The notes under the pieces are model-generated. The model searched no databases and had not been told where the DNA came from. It worked only from the letters and a program-made list of their open reading frames with translations. The position numbers were made by a program, and so were the translations under genes. Below are positions 6,415 through 19,700 of a stretch of 64,000 nucleotides of DNA, one piece after another (position 1 is the first letter of the stretch; every line of letters starts with the position of its first letter). Source of the stretch: Tetranychus cinnabarinus (taxonomy: Eukaryota; Arthropoda; Arachnida; Trombidiformes; Tetranychidae); NCBI GenBank assembly GCA_022266195.1, contig WHVY01000002.1, forward strand, positions 12,911,001 to 12,975,000, read 5' to 3'.

Positions 6415-9400
6415 TCATAGATGCGTTGGTAAAACAAATATTTTCGTCAAGCATCACTTGACTAACTCAGCTTTAACCAGGTCCAGCTTGAACCCGCATC
6501 AATAACCGAAAGTAAACCATCGTCAGTCAATATTATTGAGATCGAGAACATAACCATCTTTTTCGTTTCAACGAAAATGAACAAAAAATCGAATTCAGAC
6601 AAAAAAGTATTGATAGAATCGATAAGGGTGAAAAGCTGATTGAAAGTTTTATTCTCATCGCATTTAGATGATAGCTATACCTAATTATTTCAACTCCAAG
6701 AGGAAAACTCTTTACCAAACACTTTATCATGAAAATGAAATTGATCGGAAATTGTTCTCTTCCTTTCAGTTTACGAAAAGAGGGAAAAAAGTTGAATATA
6801 TCATGGATAAAGTGACTGAACCAATCAATTTCAATAATTGATGGTTAAACAGTTTTCCAACCTTTACTTTTTGCAAGGTTAAACGACATTTGGCAAATGC
6901 TCATAACCATCAATAAACAGTTAATAAGGAAAAGGGTGCGAAAAGGCAAATCCTTTTTTCATATTCAATTTTTTGTCGAGTCAACATTTCATTTGTAATT
7001 CAAGTTTAACCAAATTATAAAACAAATTGAGTGTAAATTAAATCAAGTGACAAGAGCTGCCTGTCATCAGGTTTACTCATGAATAATTGAATTTACTGGA
7101 ATAATCAAATTTGTCGGAAACAGAGAAGCACAATCATTTTCAAAGTTGAGAAAAAAGTTCAACCTTCCAAGTGTAACATTTGTTATTAGACGGGTAAAAA
7201 GTTGGTTAAATCGAGCAACAGAATCGAACAATCCATCACCAAGAATTCTGTGGAAATGTGCAAATGTTAGATAATGATGAATTTGATGTTATTTCGATTG
7301 TTTTCCACTTTTATCTATTCTATTCATTTCTTTCTTTTTTCACCCAAAATTCTAGTCACGTAAAGTGTACCTGAATAGGTTACGTTGAAAGGACAATGAA
7401 TAAAGTTGCAGATGAAAGGGTAAAATGTATTGTAAGCAATGGCAATTTTGGGATGGTAAACAATTGGAATAAAGGAAAAGATGAAATTGAATTGTTGCTA
7501 TGAAAATGAAAATTTACTGAGCGGTCAATGGGATTGAATGAAAAGATTGAATCGTTTGTAAACCATTGGATGGACAAGGAAAAAGAAGGGGAAAAAAGCT
7601 TTCAAATTGTACTTTGATTTTTGGTAAAATCTTTTGTTTCCATTATTCTTTCAATCTTTCAACAGAACAACAAAAGACAATTGCATTTGCATGGAAAATT
7701 TTATTCTTTATTCACTTTTTCATTCCCTGATAGTAATCTAGTTCATCATTGTTCTTTTGCATGAGTTTCATCATTAAAACATTGAAATTGATTTCATTGA
7801 CTTTCTTGGTTCACTTTTCTTTTACATTAATAGTGCCAATCCATTGAAATGGATAAATCTTTAAATCAATTTTTTGCTCTTCAGACTGAAACCTTTTATC
7901 TGATTTTCAGTCAAGTTTTGCAGTTGAAGGATATCGATTGGTGAATTTGCGAAATTCAATGTTGATTCTTCAATATTGACAGACTTTTATTGATTTGGTC
8001 ATTTCAACGAATCAACAGTTTCGCTCAAGTTTGATTCATCAGCTTCACCTTTTTTTCAATGTTACTCTGTCATTCCAGGGTTGCAACTGTGTGCATGGAT
8101 CGAGACTATCATTTTCAAGTTGATACTGAAAGGTTTGACTGTTGACTCTTCAACTCTTTACATTAGGTTTCACACTTGAATATTAGGCAAGTGACGAGTC
8201 ATCGGTTGAAACCCAATCACATCCACAAAGGTAATGATGTAAAAAGTAAAAGTAAATAGTACAATGTATAATAATAGAAGCAATTTTAATAATAAATGTC
8301 TCTTTATATACCAATCAAAATGCAGTTAATAGCTTCAGTTGAAAGCCAACAATTTGTCAAACTAAATAAAAGTTATTCCCACTTTTAATCTATCCTTCAA
8401 CATCTTCCACTATTTGTTCAGTTTAATGGCCTTTACTGGCTCCATTATGGTCATCTCATCGTAAACAAAGCCAATAGTTAGTTTAACATTTCATTAGAGC
8501 CGATAAAATGTGATACAAATAGTAACACTAAGCAAGTTTTGCACAATTTAATAACATTTCATTTTTTGGATTTGCACTTTTCTTTCAATAAAGTTTACTC
8601 AAATTGAGTTTTGTGTTTGAATGGAATAATTTGTAACTTGAACATTTTTGTCTCTCTTTCAAATCGTCATTCCCAGAAATCGCCACTAACGAAAAGCTCC
8701 TCGAGCTTATAGTAAAGAAAGATTTCGAAGTTATCCAAATCATTATAATCGCTATTCGAACCTTTAAATTCTTTGCTAAATAGTTGACCAAGTCAGTAAA
8801 GGTAGATAAAATTTTGTTGTAATAACACTGTAATTACGCTGTAAAAGCTCAATTTAATAGCTTCTCGAACTAAAAATTTACTTTTTTCTTGAGAAAAGCT
8901 TGACAAAATTTCTTATCCAGAAATATCTACCAGATCTTGTAAGGTTAATCACTTGAAAATTGACAATTTTTACATTGACTTTTATAATTTCATTTCTTCC
9001 GTTTCATGAATTTTGAATTGCTACTTCAACCTCATTAATATAAATGAATAAACCATTTCATTTCATTCCATTCTCAAAGTTTCTTTTCGTTTCCAATGAA
9101 ACTTTGATTCAAATCTTTAAACCTTCTAAACTCATTTCATTCCCAACAAACAAAAACTTGACCCCAAATTTTAAAGTTTAATACATTGATGGACAGCATT
9201 GTTAGTCAACATTGAAAATCTTGATCAACTTTGCTCAAAAATTTCAAAGTAAAATGAAAACTTTGTAACAAAATCAACAATCGAGTTGGACGTTCAACTC
9301 AATACTTTTGTTTACCTGAAACATTAAAAGTTAATATTGTTATAAAATAAGTTTTGACACTTCTTACAGTTGAAAGCAACAGGAAACGAAATGAAGTAAA

Positions 9401-12400
9401 ACTTGAAAATTATATTTACCTATTTTTGGATTTAATCTAAACTTTATTTACGCAAATTGGTAAAGTTGAACTATTTGAACACTTTTTACACACATTTACA
9501 TTCATCTGGCATTTTTGTTTTCCTGTTTATTCATGTGAACACACAAATGTCATCATTATTGTTGAGCAAAAAGTTATTGTATTAATGAACGTTGAACAGA
9601 AGGAAAAAAGAAGAGGAAAAAAAGAGACTTGTTCAAACGAGCAAAACGAAAGTTTAAAAATGCTCTATTTTGAGCAGAATTTTTGAAAAGAGCAAAAAAA
9701 AGTGAATAATGGTTTACAGACTTGATTCCTGGTGAACCTTTTTTCCTCTCGAATCCGCTTCAACGTAATCTCTTTTCAAGATTTACCTCGCAATTTTACT
9801 CTCCAATCTTGACATGTTCATCATGCATTGAATCAAGAGTACAATCTCGCTCGAAACATTCAACTTTTGATATTTTTCAAGGGAAACTCTACCAAAGCCT
9901 TTTCGTTGCTCAAGATTGCCGGATAAACAAAGCATCCCTTTAATGATAATAACCTGAGTCAACAAAAGTTTCATTATTTACAAATTATGTTGCCAAGTTT
10001 GTTTTTTAACCTTTTTTAATCTTTTATACTTTCCCATGTAAACCTGAGCAAACATGGTCACGAATTTAATCAATATCAAGAGTATATCACCATGTACATG
10101 GAGCAACATCATCAATTAATTATCGTGAAGAAGAGCAAGAAAAAAAAGTTGAACATGAAAAGATGTTCAATTTTTATTCTCTTGTTCTTTTAAACAACGT
10201 AAAATGATGAAATGAAGCAACATTGAATTTCGTTGAGAACTGGCGTGATTCACTTGTTTCCTGTAAAAGTTTCAACTCCAATTATTTTGATGCACTTCAA
10301 TTCAACTCAACTTACGGATTGAGGAAAAAAAGATTTACAACAAAATAGTTATTAAAAGTTGATAAAATTTCTATTTTTATTCCATTAGAATTTCATTTTC
10401 CACTAAAATTAGATTAAAGCTACTCAAATGCTCATCATGCTCATGATGATGAATCAATCTGCAAATTGCAGGTTATCAAAACTCTTTCATAATTTTTCTT
10501 CATTTTGGAACAAATGGCAAACGAAAATGTTCAGCCTCCTGTCATTTCAGGCTTTTATTCAGACCGATTCACTTTTAATTTGATTAATGAATAAACAAAG
10601 TAGGCATTTGTTCCAAGTGATTCAATCAAAGTCAATCTTCTTACAGGACAATCAATTGTTCCACTGAAAAATGTCAACATTTGTTGCTTTCAAGAAAACA
10701 TTTAGAAATGAAAAAAACTCGAGTCGAACACATGCTTTCGAAACCCACACAGAGTCACAAACCTACGCTTTCTTCATTCAATTATCATTATTACCTTTGG
10801 ACACTTTTCATCTTCGTTCTTGAAATTAAATTGTTCATGAGATAAAAATTGAAATTTCAATGTTGATTCAAAAAATGGCAAAAGGCATGAATCGATTAAC
10901 ATAATGAAAAGAAACCAACAATTGACTCGACACTTAAAATGAAACCAACTATGAATGATGAATTCATTATAATCCAAAACCATATTCATCATATTCAACT
11001 CATGATATTCACTTTTTCCATTTCCATATCAAATGAATTTCTAAATGATTCACTTGCAATTGAACGGGGAAAAAAAGTTCTTTCAAAAGGTGCAAAGAAA
11101 AATAAACCCTGAAAATTGAGAGTTGAATATGAGCAACTGTCTGAACTTTGTCTGAAAATACATCAATATCTTGGTGTTATTTTGGTAGAGAAAAAAAAAC
11201 TTTCCCCTTCAATTACAGAGATATCGTCACTTTTGAATTGAAATATTCACCTTTATCAAGTGAAATTGAATTTACACACGAAATTCAATCTAATCAATGT
11301 TTATCTAACATTTTTTTTTCCTTCAATCCTCTTTTTTTCCTCTCTCATTCCCTTCGTCACCAACAATTCGTTATCTTCTTATTCCATCATTAAATTGTAC
11401 ATTATCATCCAATACTTGCAACCAAAGTTTCATTTGATCATCATTTGAACTTTTTTTTGCTCGAGAAAAAAAAAGAATTCGAAACCTTTTACATTCCATG
11501 GGTTGAAATAAATTGAATAGTTTTTTCTTCTTCACTCCCTGCAAACCTTCCCAGTCTAACCGTTTTCCATCATGAGTTTAAAAAGCTGTTTACTTGAATG
11601 GTGAATGAAGAAAAGTTTGAAAAATAGTTTACTCAATCAGTTCCATTTTTTCTCATCGAATTTCATTCGGCAAATCAATTGAATTTACTGTTAACGCAAT
11701 CGTAATGAGAATGATAACTATAATCATAACAATGAGCAATAATGGTTAACAGAATGTTGACTCTTTTTCTTGTCAGTATAATAACGGTGTAATTTGCCAT
11801 TAGGTAAAAGCTAAAAGTTGAAAGCATGAAAGTGGTTCAAGAGAATGGAAAAATTGAGAGAAAAAAGAAGAGAAAAAAATTGTCATTACAATTGATCTGA
11901 TGATTGAAATTCATTGGATTCAAGGGAAGAAGCAAAAAGAGTATAAAAACAATGAAATGACCAACTGAATAAAAGATTGGAATAAAGTCGAGGGGAAAAC
12001 ATGAGAAAAATAAAAGCTTGGTTTACTTTGCTCAAGGGAAATGAGTTTCTCTTCCAGCTTCACTTGGATCACAGGATTGGACTTTTCGGCTTGAAAACGA
12101 TGCAAACCATTGATTATCGATCAAGCAAGACTTGCAGCTCAAGGGTTTCAATGATAAAGACAGCATGATTTAAGATGATAAATTTACTGGCATTATCTGT
12201 TCACCTTTATTTTTCCTCCCAGAATATCATGAGGAGAAAAATTGCCTCTTTTAATCATTCTTTTCAAGTTTCTTGTTTCATCAAATGTTTTCATCATTTC
12301 AACAAATGAAAGAACTCGAACTCTAAATTGTTTCAACTTGTTCAAGTTCGAGTTTCAATTGACCCTGTCATAACTCATTATATCACGAACGATGGAGCAA

Positions 12401-14775
12401 GTTTTTCTGCAAACCCCAAGCTTCTGATATTGAGTCTTTAGGATAAAATGAATAGCCTGGATTGACGAGCTTCAACTTTGGATCAACTCTTATTTCACTT
12501 CAGGAATGTCCATATTTGCTATTTAGATAATTGTTCAAAGACTTTTTCCTTTCATGGGAAAATGATAAACCTTACTATTCAATTCTCTTCTATTCTTGAG
12601 ACATTTTTTTCTCTCTTCCCTGTTCACCTTGTTTTTGTTTTCTTTCTTTCTTCTTCCCTTTCTACTGAATATAATGCCTTTTTTCATACTTCATTTATCA
12701 AGACAGTTTTACTCTGGTTTCAAGATGAATTTTGTCATTATTGGCTGACGATGGAATTGATAAAGACATGGAAACGATTGGTAAAGAGAAGGAGAGAAAA
12801 AAGTATAAACAAAATGGAGATAAACAGGGTAAATGAGAGAATGACTGACATTGGAATGGTTGCGATGATAATCCAATGAATTGACATTATTCTTTTCATG
12901 TTCACTGGGAGTGAAAGTTATCATAATCAACAATCCATCAACTTGCATTTGTTTCTCTTTTTTTTACGTTTCACCCTTCATCGTCTTTACTTGTCATTCC
13001 CTTGGCAGATTCATTATTATACAAAAATCCATTCTTTTCCTTGTCATTATTATGACGAGATATTTAGAGTTTACCTTTTTTTCAGAAACACACTCACCTG
13101 AAGATTAATCATTTTGTCCCGGTTCATAATGGAGTCTCAATCTGAGTTTTGATTTATTGTACAATTTGATTGTGAAAACAATCTCGAGTAAAGAGTTGAA
13201 CCTGGAGTGACTGGGAGTTAATTTAAATGTTGATCAAAGTAAATTTCATGGAAAATATTTTTAATTATAAGCAGTTGATGAGTGAACCAGTTTTGTGTTC
13301 ACTTATTAAGTATTTTAATAAAGATGTAATTAAAATTTGAGTTGATGAGCTGATAATTACAATTTCCACTTTTGTTATTCATCTTTCGTCACTTTATCGA
13401 TTCTATTTTTTGTTCAATTTTGAAATTGTTTTTCGTTCAAGTAATTGAGTCTTCAAATTAGTTTTTGATTCATTCATTTTTTCGCTTCGAATTCTTTTCT
13501 CTTTTCATCGAGTTTTCCAACTTTGACTGAACAGTTGAGAAATGAAATTTTTGCATGAAGTATGTAAATAAAGATTAAAGGGAAAACTCACCGATTCTCA
13601 ACCAGACTACAGTCAACTTCCCTTTGACTCATCGGCATGGCTAATGGTGTAATCCTTGCGATTAGTTTTTGGCCGAAATTCAAGAAACTTTTCTTTTCTT
13701 ATAACGTTTATTACTCCGAGTGGCACAGAATTTGCTTCACTTTAATTTCTTGAAATCGATTGATTGAGTTCTATTCTTAAAGATTAATCACTTGTTCAAT
13801 CACAAGTTTTTGGATATGCAAGGAATGATATGATTTTAAAAACGAATTGAAAGTTAAGTTTATTGCGAATTTGGTTTACAGAAAAATTATTGAATTTATT
13901 TTATTCGAACAAAAATTGAATGAAAATTGAAAGGTATATTTGAGATGAACTTTTCGTCCTTTTTGTGATTTTTCAATTGTTAGGTTGACATGATGATGAT
14001 TGAATAAGAGCGCACAATGAATGAATGGAAATTGAACAGCGTGAAAATGTGAGCCAAAGATTTGGTCGAGAATGCGTACTTTTGTTCATTTTAAGAGTTT
14101 CCTTGTTATCATCTGTTTCCACTTTCTTTTCATATTCTTTTGCATTTCAAGATTTTCATGAGCAAATGAGTGCTCTGGTAAACCAACAGAGTTCAACTGC
14201 AACTCAACCTCAATCATGTTACTGGAAATACAAACAGTGGCTCCAGCTTTTGACTACATTTATCGATCAAAGTGAATCAACTTGCAACAGCCATCTAATG
14301 AATCGCTGAGCAACACATGAACAGAATTGAAATATATCTTGGGAGTAAAGATATTTATCAATATATCAATAATTAATCAGAAAATAATGGCACATTTGAT
14401 CATATTCAAGAAGATATTGATAGCCTGGATATTTTTTCAGTATTCAAAAATTATTAATTATTAATTCATTAAAAAATTCATAATAAAGATATTTCGAACA
14501 AATTCGTGAGTTTTTGTGACAAAATTGAAAAAATCATACATTGTTTTTACTCAATAAAAAGTAAAACATTGATCAATTACAAAATCAATTGCAAAATGAA
14601 TCATCGTTCAAATTGATACATAAATCAATAGTAACAAAGTCATTAGAACTTTTTTCAATTTTTGAAAGTGAAACAATTGGTATATTTAGATATAATATAT
14701 GCTCGAAATTAGGATTCATTAATATGCATTAAAACTTTTTGCATTCAATCTTAGCATGACACAGTCTAATATTAA
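6415..14775. other. Gene-poor AT-rich DNA
   Basis: No coding region with family similarity seen. Open frames here (such as one at 12478-12879) are low-complexity, rich in F, S and K, and lack splice context or recognisable motifs. One short minus-strand segment ending at 13098 (ATG at 13127, ten codons, then CAG|GTGAGTG) could be a first coding exon but is unsupported. An ORF at 14025-14309 (94 aa) has a hydrophobic N-terminal stretch and is in the same orientation as the receptor gene downstream; I do not recognise it. Confidence 0.5.
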
Positions 14776-14856
14776 CGAATCTTTAAATTTCAATTCAGTC
14801 ACTTTTCATTCGTCTATCGAAAGATCAACCATTTTTATCTTATCTCAAGTTATATA

Positions 14857-16098
14857 ATGGTCCAGCTACGATTTGGTATTGCTGCAAACATTCCTGTAGA
14901 TTTTAATGATACATCGTGCTTGGCTCAAGAATTTTATTACATTTACGATAAAGTGAATGTTACACTGAAAATTTTACCAGAAGAGGCTGAGTTTTATTGC
15001 GGAGACGATGGTATTTGTACGAGTCCTTTAAGTGTGCTACAAAAAGCAGAGATTGACTTTAATTTCTGGTTCCCACTGAATAGATTGAATACAATTGGTC
15101 AGAATCTAACTTCTGGTCCAGGTGCAATGGAAGATAATTGTTATTTATCATATTCTAAGCGAAGACTGAAAAGTTCAATTTACAACTTAACATTCTCCGA
15201 TTTTATATTTACATTTGATCCAACCTTTTGGTTTGCCTTGCTGGGATTGTCTATTTCATTCCTGTTTCTCTTGGCCTTACTTATTGTCAAATCGTTCAAC
15301 AAAACTTTGATTTCTGTCTTTTGGTTGCAGATTGATTACCTTTTAGGTCAAAACTTTTCTCATATTTTATCGGACAAAAGGAAGTTGCTATTTCTGCTTT
15401 TCGCCACGGCCTTTCTTATGGTTAGTAAAATATTGTCAAACTCACTTAAAACTGGTCTCATTCAAAATATTGACTATTTGAAGCTTGAGAGCTTTCAGGA
15501 TGTTATCGATAATAATTTTACAACGTCAACAATCGATTTCAATATGTGTTCCTACGAATTTCTAAACTCAAAAGACCCACTAGTTAGTCGTGCAAGAGAG
15601 AAGTCTACAATCTGTAGTTTCAATGATAAATCTGTAGATGATTTGTATGCTTACAGAACCCGAGAGATGGTTTCAACAGTTGAAAATGAACAAGGCTTTA
15701 AAATAACTAAATCGTATGGTTGCCTCTTTGATCAAGAAATGGCTTTAAATGAACCTTATAGTAAATCTGAGAGTCCAGTGCTCCATATTGTCTTTGGATT
15801 TCTGATAAATAAATTCAATTCAGTCTCTGTAAATCGAATAATTGTGAATGGATTGTATTCGTCATCGGAGTTCGGTATCATCACCAGTAAAAAATTGCAT
15901 CAAATAGAAACTAAATGTTTTCTCGGAGCAACGGCATCACCTTCATGTATGGATGGTGATTTGAACCAACAAGAAATGCTACCTTCCCCAATATCTTTGA
16001 GTTATCTGTCCGTTCCCTTCATCCAATTGGGTATTGGATTGCTCCTGGCTTGTGTTTTCTATGTGTTTTCTTTATTTGGTGTGTTAGATATAGATTGA
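14857..16098 (+). CDS. Divergent ionotropic glutamate receptor-like (IR-type) protein
   Basis: A 413-aa single ORF has the three-membrane-segment topology of ionotropic receptors. A short S1-like start (LRFGIAANIPVDF) is followed by M1 at residues 123-144, a re-entrant pore candidate at 151-165 (FWLQIDYLLGQ), M2 at 176-193 followed by SNSLKTGLI in the place of the usual S-Y-T-A-x-L motif, a Cys-rich S2 lobe at about 205-375, and M3 at 386-409. Such receptors are ligand-gated cation channels in chemosensory cells of protostomes. It is shorter than most IRs (500-650 aa) and has no clear signal peptide. The frame is open upstream to 14776, with an acceptor-like TTCAATTCAG ending at 14798, so an upstream exon may exist. 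AATAAA at 16151 and 16163 fits the 3' end. The topology is convincing; the subfamily is unknown. Confidence 0.7.
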   Translation: MVQLRFGIAANIPVDFNDTSCLAQEFYYIYDKVNVTLKILPEEAEFYCGDDGICTSPLSVLQKAEIDFNFWFPLNRLNTIGQNLTSGPGAMEDNCYLSYSKRRLKSSIYNLTFSDFIFTFDPTFWFALLGLSISFLFLLALLIVKSFNKTLISVFWLQIDYLLGQNFSHILSDKRKLLFLLFATAFLMVSKILSNSLKTGLIQNIDYLKLESFQDVIDNNFTTSTIDFNMCSYEFLNSKDPLVSRAREKSTICSFNDKSVDDLYAYRTREMVSTVENEQGFKITKSYGCLFDQEMALNEPYSKSESPVLHIVFGFLINKFNSVSVNRIIVNGLYSSSEFGIITSKKLHQIETKCFLGATASPSCMDGDLNQQEMLPSPISLSYLSVPFIQLGIGLLLACVFYVFSLFGVLDID

Positions 16099-16150
16099 CC
16101 TGTGTGAAGTGCAATCTAATTTATAACAAAATGCATAAACATTCAGTCTA

Positions 16151-16168
16151 AATAAAAATTCAAATAAA
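16151..16168 (+). promoter_or_regulatory. Polyadenylation signals of the receptor-like gene
   Basis: Two AATAAA hexamers, at 16151 and 16163, lie 53-65 bases after the stop codon of the ionotropic-receptor-like ORF. Confidence 0.55.
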
Positions 16169-16739
16169 AAGATCATAATTCAATTTTATCATTACATTTG
16201 ATGTTTAAATGCTTTATTTGATCGATTTGTCAATAATGTATTCGAAAAATTGGTTAAGGAACAATGGTTATACTCCCATTCTCGAGATATTGTGGTCAAT
16301 GGCCATTGTGAAAAGAACTATCGATGAATTGAAATGAGTGCTAAACCCATGATTTGCAATAGCAGGCAAGTTTTAGTCTCTAACTCTTATACAGAAGCGG
16401 AAGGAAAGGAAGGAGGCAAATCGAAATTAACAGTTGCACAGAAACAGAAAATTTTAATTCTCAAAATGAGTGCGTTTTCTGATTCATCAGTAAAATAAAT
16501 TTTATGATAAAATCTGCTTCCGTAACCGAACATAAGGTGAGAGAAGTTTCGACTGTAAGCAAGTTTTGATATCAATAATGGGCTCAGTTTTTATGGTCAA
16601 AACCCAAAAAATCCATATCAAAGTATTAGCAAAACCTTAAATAATTTTTAAGAATTTATTTTGTTTTTGTTCATTCATATTTCAAATAAGTATCATGACA
16701 TTTGATGGACTTCGCTTGACAAAATTTCTCTTTGATTTT

Positions 16740-19700
16740 CTATTCAATGTCTTGATTAAAAGGTTTCTGTTCTACCATCTTCATCATCTGTGCTCTTTTC
16801 TCGATGAAAGGTTGACAATTGTTCTGATAAGCAATATTTACGAAAGCTGAATCCATTTTTAAAAGAGTCTTTCGAGGGTGATCTGAGATCCTCCTTGGTT
16901 GATCCATTGCTGTGTCTAGTCTCATGGATTCCTAATAGATAATAGAAATATTACAAGAAAATTAGTAAATACTTTAATTTTCCAAAATTTAAAAGCGCAA
17001 ATCGGGCAAAAAATGAAGTCATTTTCAGAAGCCAAGCGATGAATTTGATTGCTAAAAAATTATCACTTTTTTCATTTCATTTCACAACGATGTCAGAACG
17101 ATATCAAGTCTATGTGTCTACCAATCTAACCAATTTGAATGATTGATGTGCAGAAACTCATCTCAAGCTTGTTACTTGTAACCAGCCGGAAGAAGTAGAA
17201 TGACAATTCGACAGATTATCACCTAAATGACTCTCTGATAACAGAAACTGAGCTCAAGAACCAATTAAAACTTTTCTAACACTTACATCAGACAAATTTG
17301 TACCCCTCAAGCGTTTACAAGAACCTCTAATAGGCATAATTATGGAAGAAAATGAGGTACCAGAATTATTGTCTCCTCCAGGTGAATTGCTTCGTTGAAG
17401 TCCGTACGCAATTATTCGAGCAAAATGTTGCTTGAAAAGTTTCGTTGTAAGAGTATACAAAACAGGATTGAGAGCCGAGTTAACGGGAAGCAAAAAAACG
17501 GCAACCCAAGCGTACAGATCATCATTGATTGGAACACCTAAAATAACAAAAGAAAAGACAAAAAATATTTAAACAAGTAAATCAAAACATTTCATCGATT
17601 ACGAAAAGTAAATTAAATAACTTTATTTCAAGTTTCATGGCAATACAAATAGAAAATGATTTTTGATGAAATCAAAATTTCTCAAAACTTTGGACAAATT
17701 CAGCTGAAAGTCTTTAAAAATCGATGCTGAACAAAACTTGAAGTTGATGACGAAGAAGAGAATTCAGTGAAAATGAAATATTTTTCCTGAAATTAAAATA
17801 CTTGGAAATGGATAATTGAACTAAACATTAGCTTCTGCCTACAACATAAAACACTTGTTCGAGCAACAGTTTAATAACCAAATAATAAATGAATAACTGA
17901 ATTGCTCAGAATAATGTTTATCAATTGTATTCTGTTCAAGTTTATATTCATTGAGTTTCTCATACTTAGCAACAAATGGATTTTCCACAGAACTTGAAAT
18001 GTTCCTTTGAATCCATTCTGATCTCAACACATTTATCGTCATCAGCGACTCTGTTTTTTTCCTCTTCTATTGAACCTTTTCTGGAGCAACATTTTTACCA
18101 TCCTATTCATCATTCCTGTGAGCATCAATTATTGTTAACTTTTTTGTTTCTCCAAGAATAAATTCTCAATCCTTCTTCTTCACTCCCTGACCACATGAGA
18201 TATTTTCAGAGTCACCATTGTTTCCATTCATTCTATTGTTAACAGTTTATCTTTTTTTTCTTGTTCGCCTTCTTCTTCCTTCCTCGACGTTTGATCAACC
18301 CTTTTCTCATTATCATTATTCAATCTTTCAAGTTAATTTAATCAGAAAAATTTGTTTCATTAGAAGATGATAATGTTGAACAAAATTCCAAAAGAATTTT
18401 AAGAAACTTGTTTGTGTTCGTTAAGCCTTGACATTTTTTCAGTCTTTTTTTTATTCAATTCTTTTCCTCACTAATTGTCTGACAATTTATCTGTTATCCT
18501 TTCCTTTCAAGTCTTCATTAAACTGATGATGATAAATTTTAGTTGCCAGCAAACATCATTAATGAAGATTGTTATTCTTGTTTCTCTTTTCATCACAACC
18601 ATTTATTGATATCAGGAAAAGTTCATTATTACTATTCAATTGAGCAAAGTAAAAAGTAAATCATGAATATAATGAAGAGAAAAAGAGTTTGAAAGTAGAA
18701 CCAAAATGACCAGGAATAAAGGTAAATGATAAAAGATCATTTGGTTATTGAGAACAACAATAAACTGAGAATTCTGTTGGAATGATTCTTTTAAGGTTTG
18801 ATTGTCTATTTAAATGGACAAGAAATGGAAGCCAAGAACTGTGACAAGCTGACCAAGAAAATCGCTGCACTCAATGTAATGATGAATGGATAAAGTTGAG
18901 TTGGAACTTTTCTTTTCGTTGGATTTATTTTTGAGGATAAATCAAGATTGAAGATTGAACAAAGGTTATGTCTGGCTTACCTGCAAGAGCGAGTATTTTA
19001 ATGATGACAATTGGCATCCAGCAAAGACAATCTGTGGCCACAATGAAGCCGAATCGCTTGGTTATGCATCGATCTTGTTGCTGTTGCGTTGTTCGCAGGC
19101 CAAGGCGAGAACTGGCAATGGTTAGTGACATGTTGATGTAAGCATAGGTAATGTAGATAAAGGCTCCTGAATTGAGGCCACAAAAGAGAAACGTTGAATA
19201 TTCCCAGGCTTTGCTGAAAGGATCGTGAATCTGAAGAGCCAGGCAAACACCGTTGTTGCCATAAAACTCGTCACCGAAAAGGTCATCAGTCAAGAGTGGA
19301 AGTAAGGCAAGGACAACAGCTCCAGTCCAGATGGCAACCATACAGCTAATGGCAAACCCTTTGGTTCGCCTTTTCTGGCTCAATGGATAGATGACAGAAG
19401 CATAACGATCAACCGTAATAACGGTTAAAATAAAGACTGAAGATTCAGAGGAAAGGGTGGAAAGGAAACCTGAAAGGTTGCACTGCCATGAGTGCCTCCA
19501 AGCATCCTCGTGTTTAATATACTGTCCACGGAATGAAGCATCAAAATAAGCAATGATGAACAAATAAATGCCCATCAAAAGATCAGCAAAGGCCAAGTTT
19601 TTGATAAAAAAAGAGTGAACCTGAAACAGAAAAGTCAACAAAAAGTGGCAATCAAAGGAAATGATTCAACTTCAAAACTTGCCAACAAACCTGATTGGGT

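Noticed and set aside
12478..12879. 133-codon plus-strand ORF
   Set aside because: It starts at TTG, is rich in F and S from a pyrimidine-biased strand and has no motif or splice context.
14025..14309. 94-codon ORF with a hydrophobic stretch upstream of the receptor-like gene
   Set aside because: It could be a secreted peptide or first exon, but no donor joins it in phase to the receptor frame and no family is recognisable. Noted in the interval entry only.
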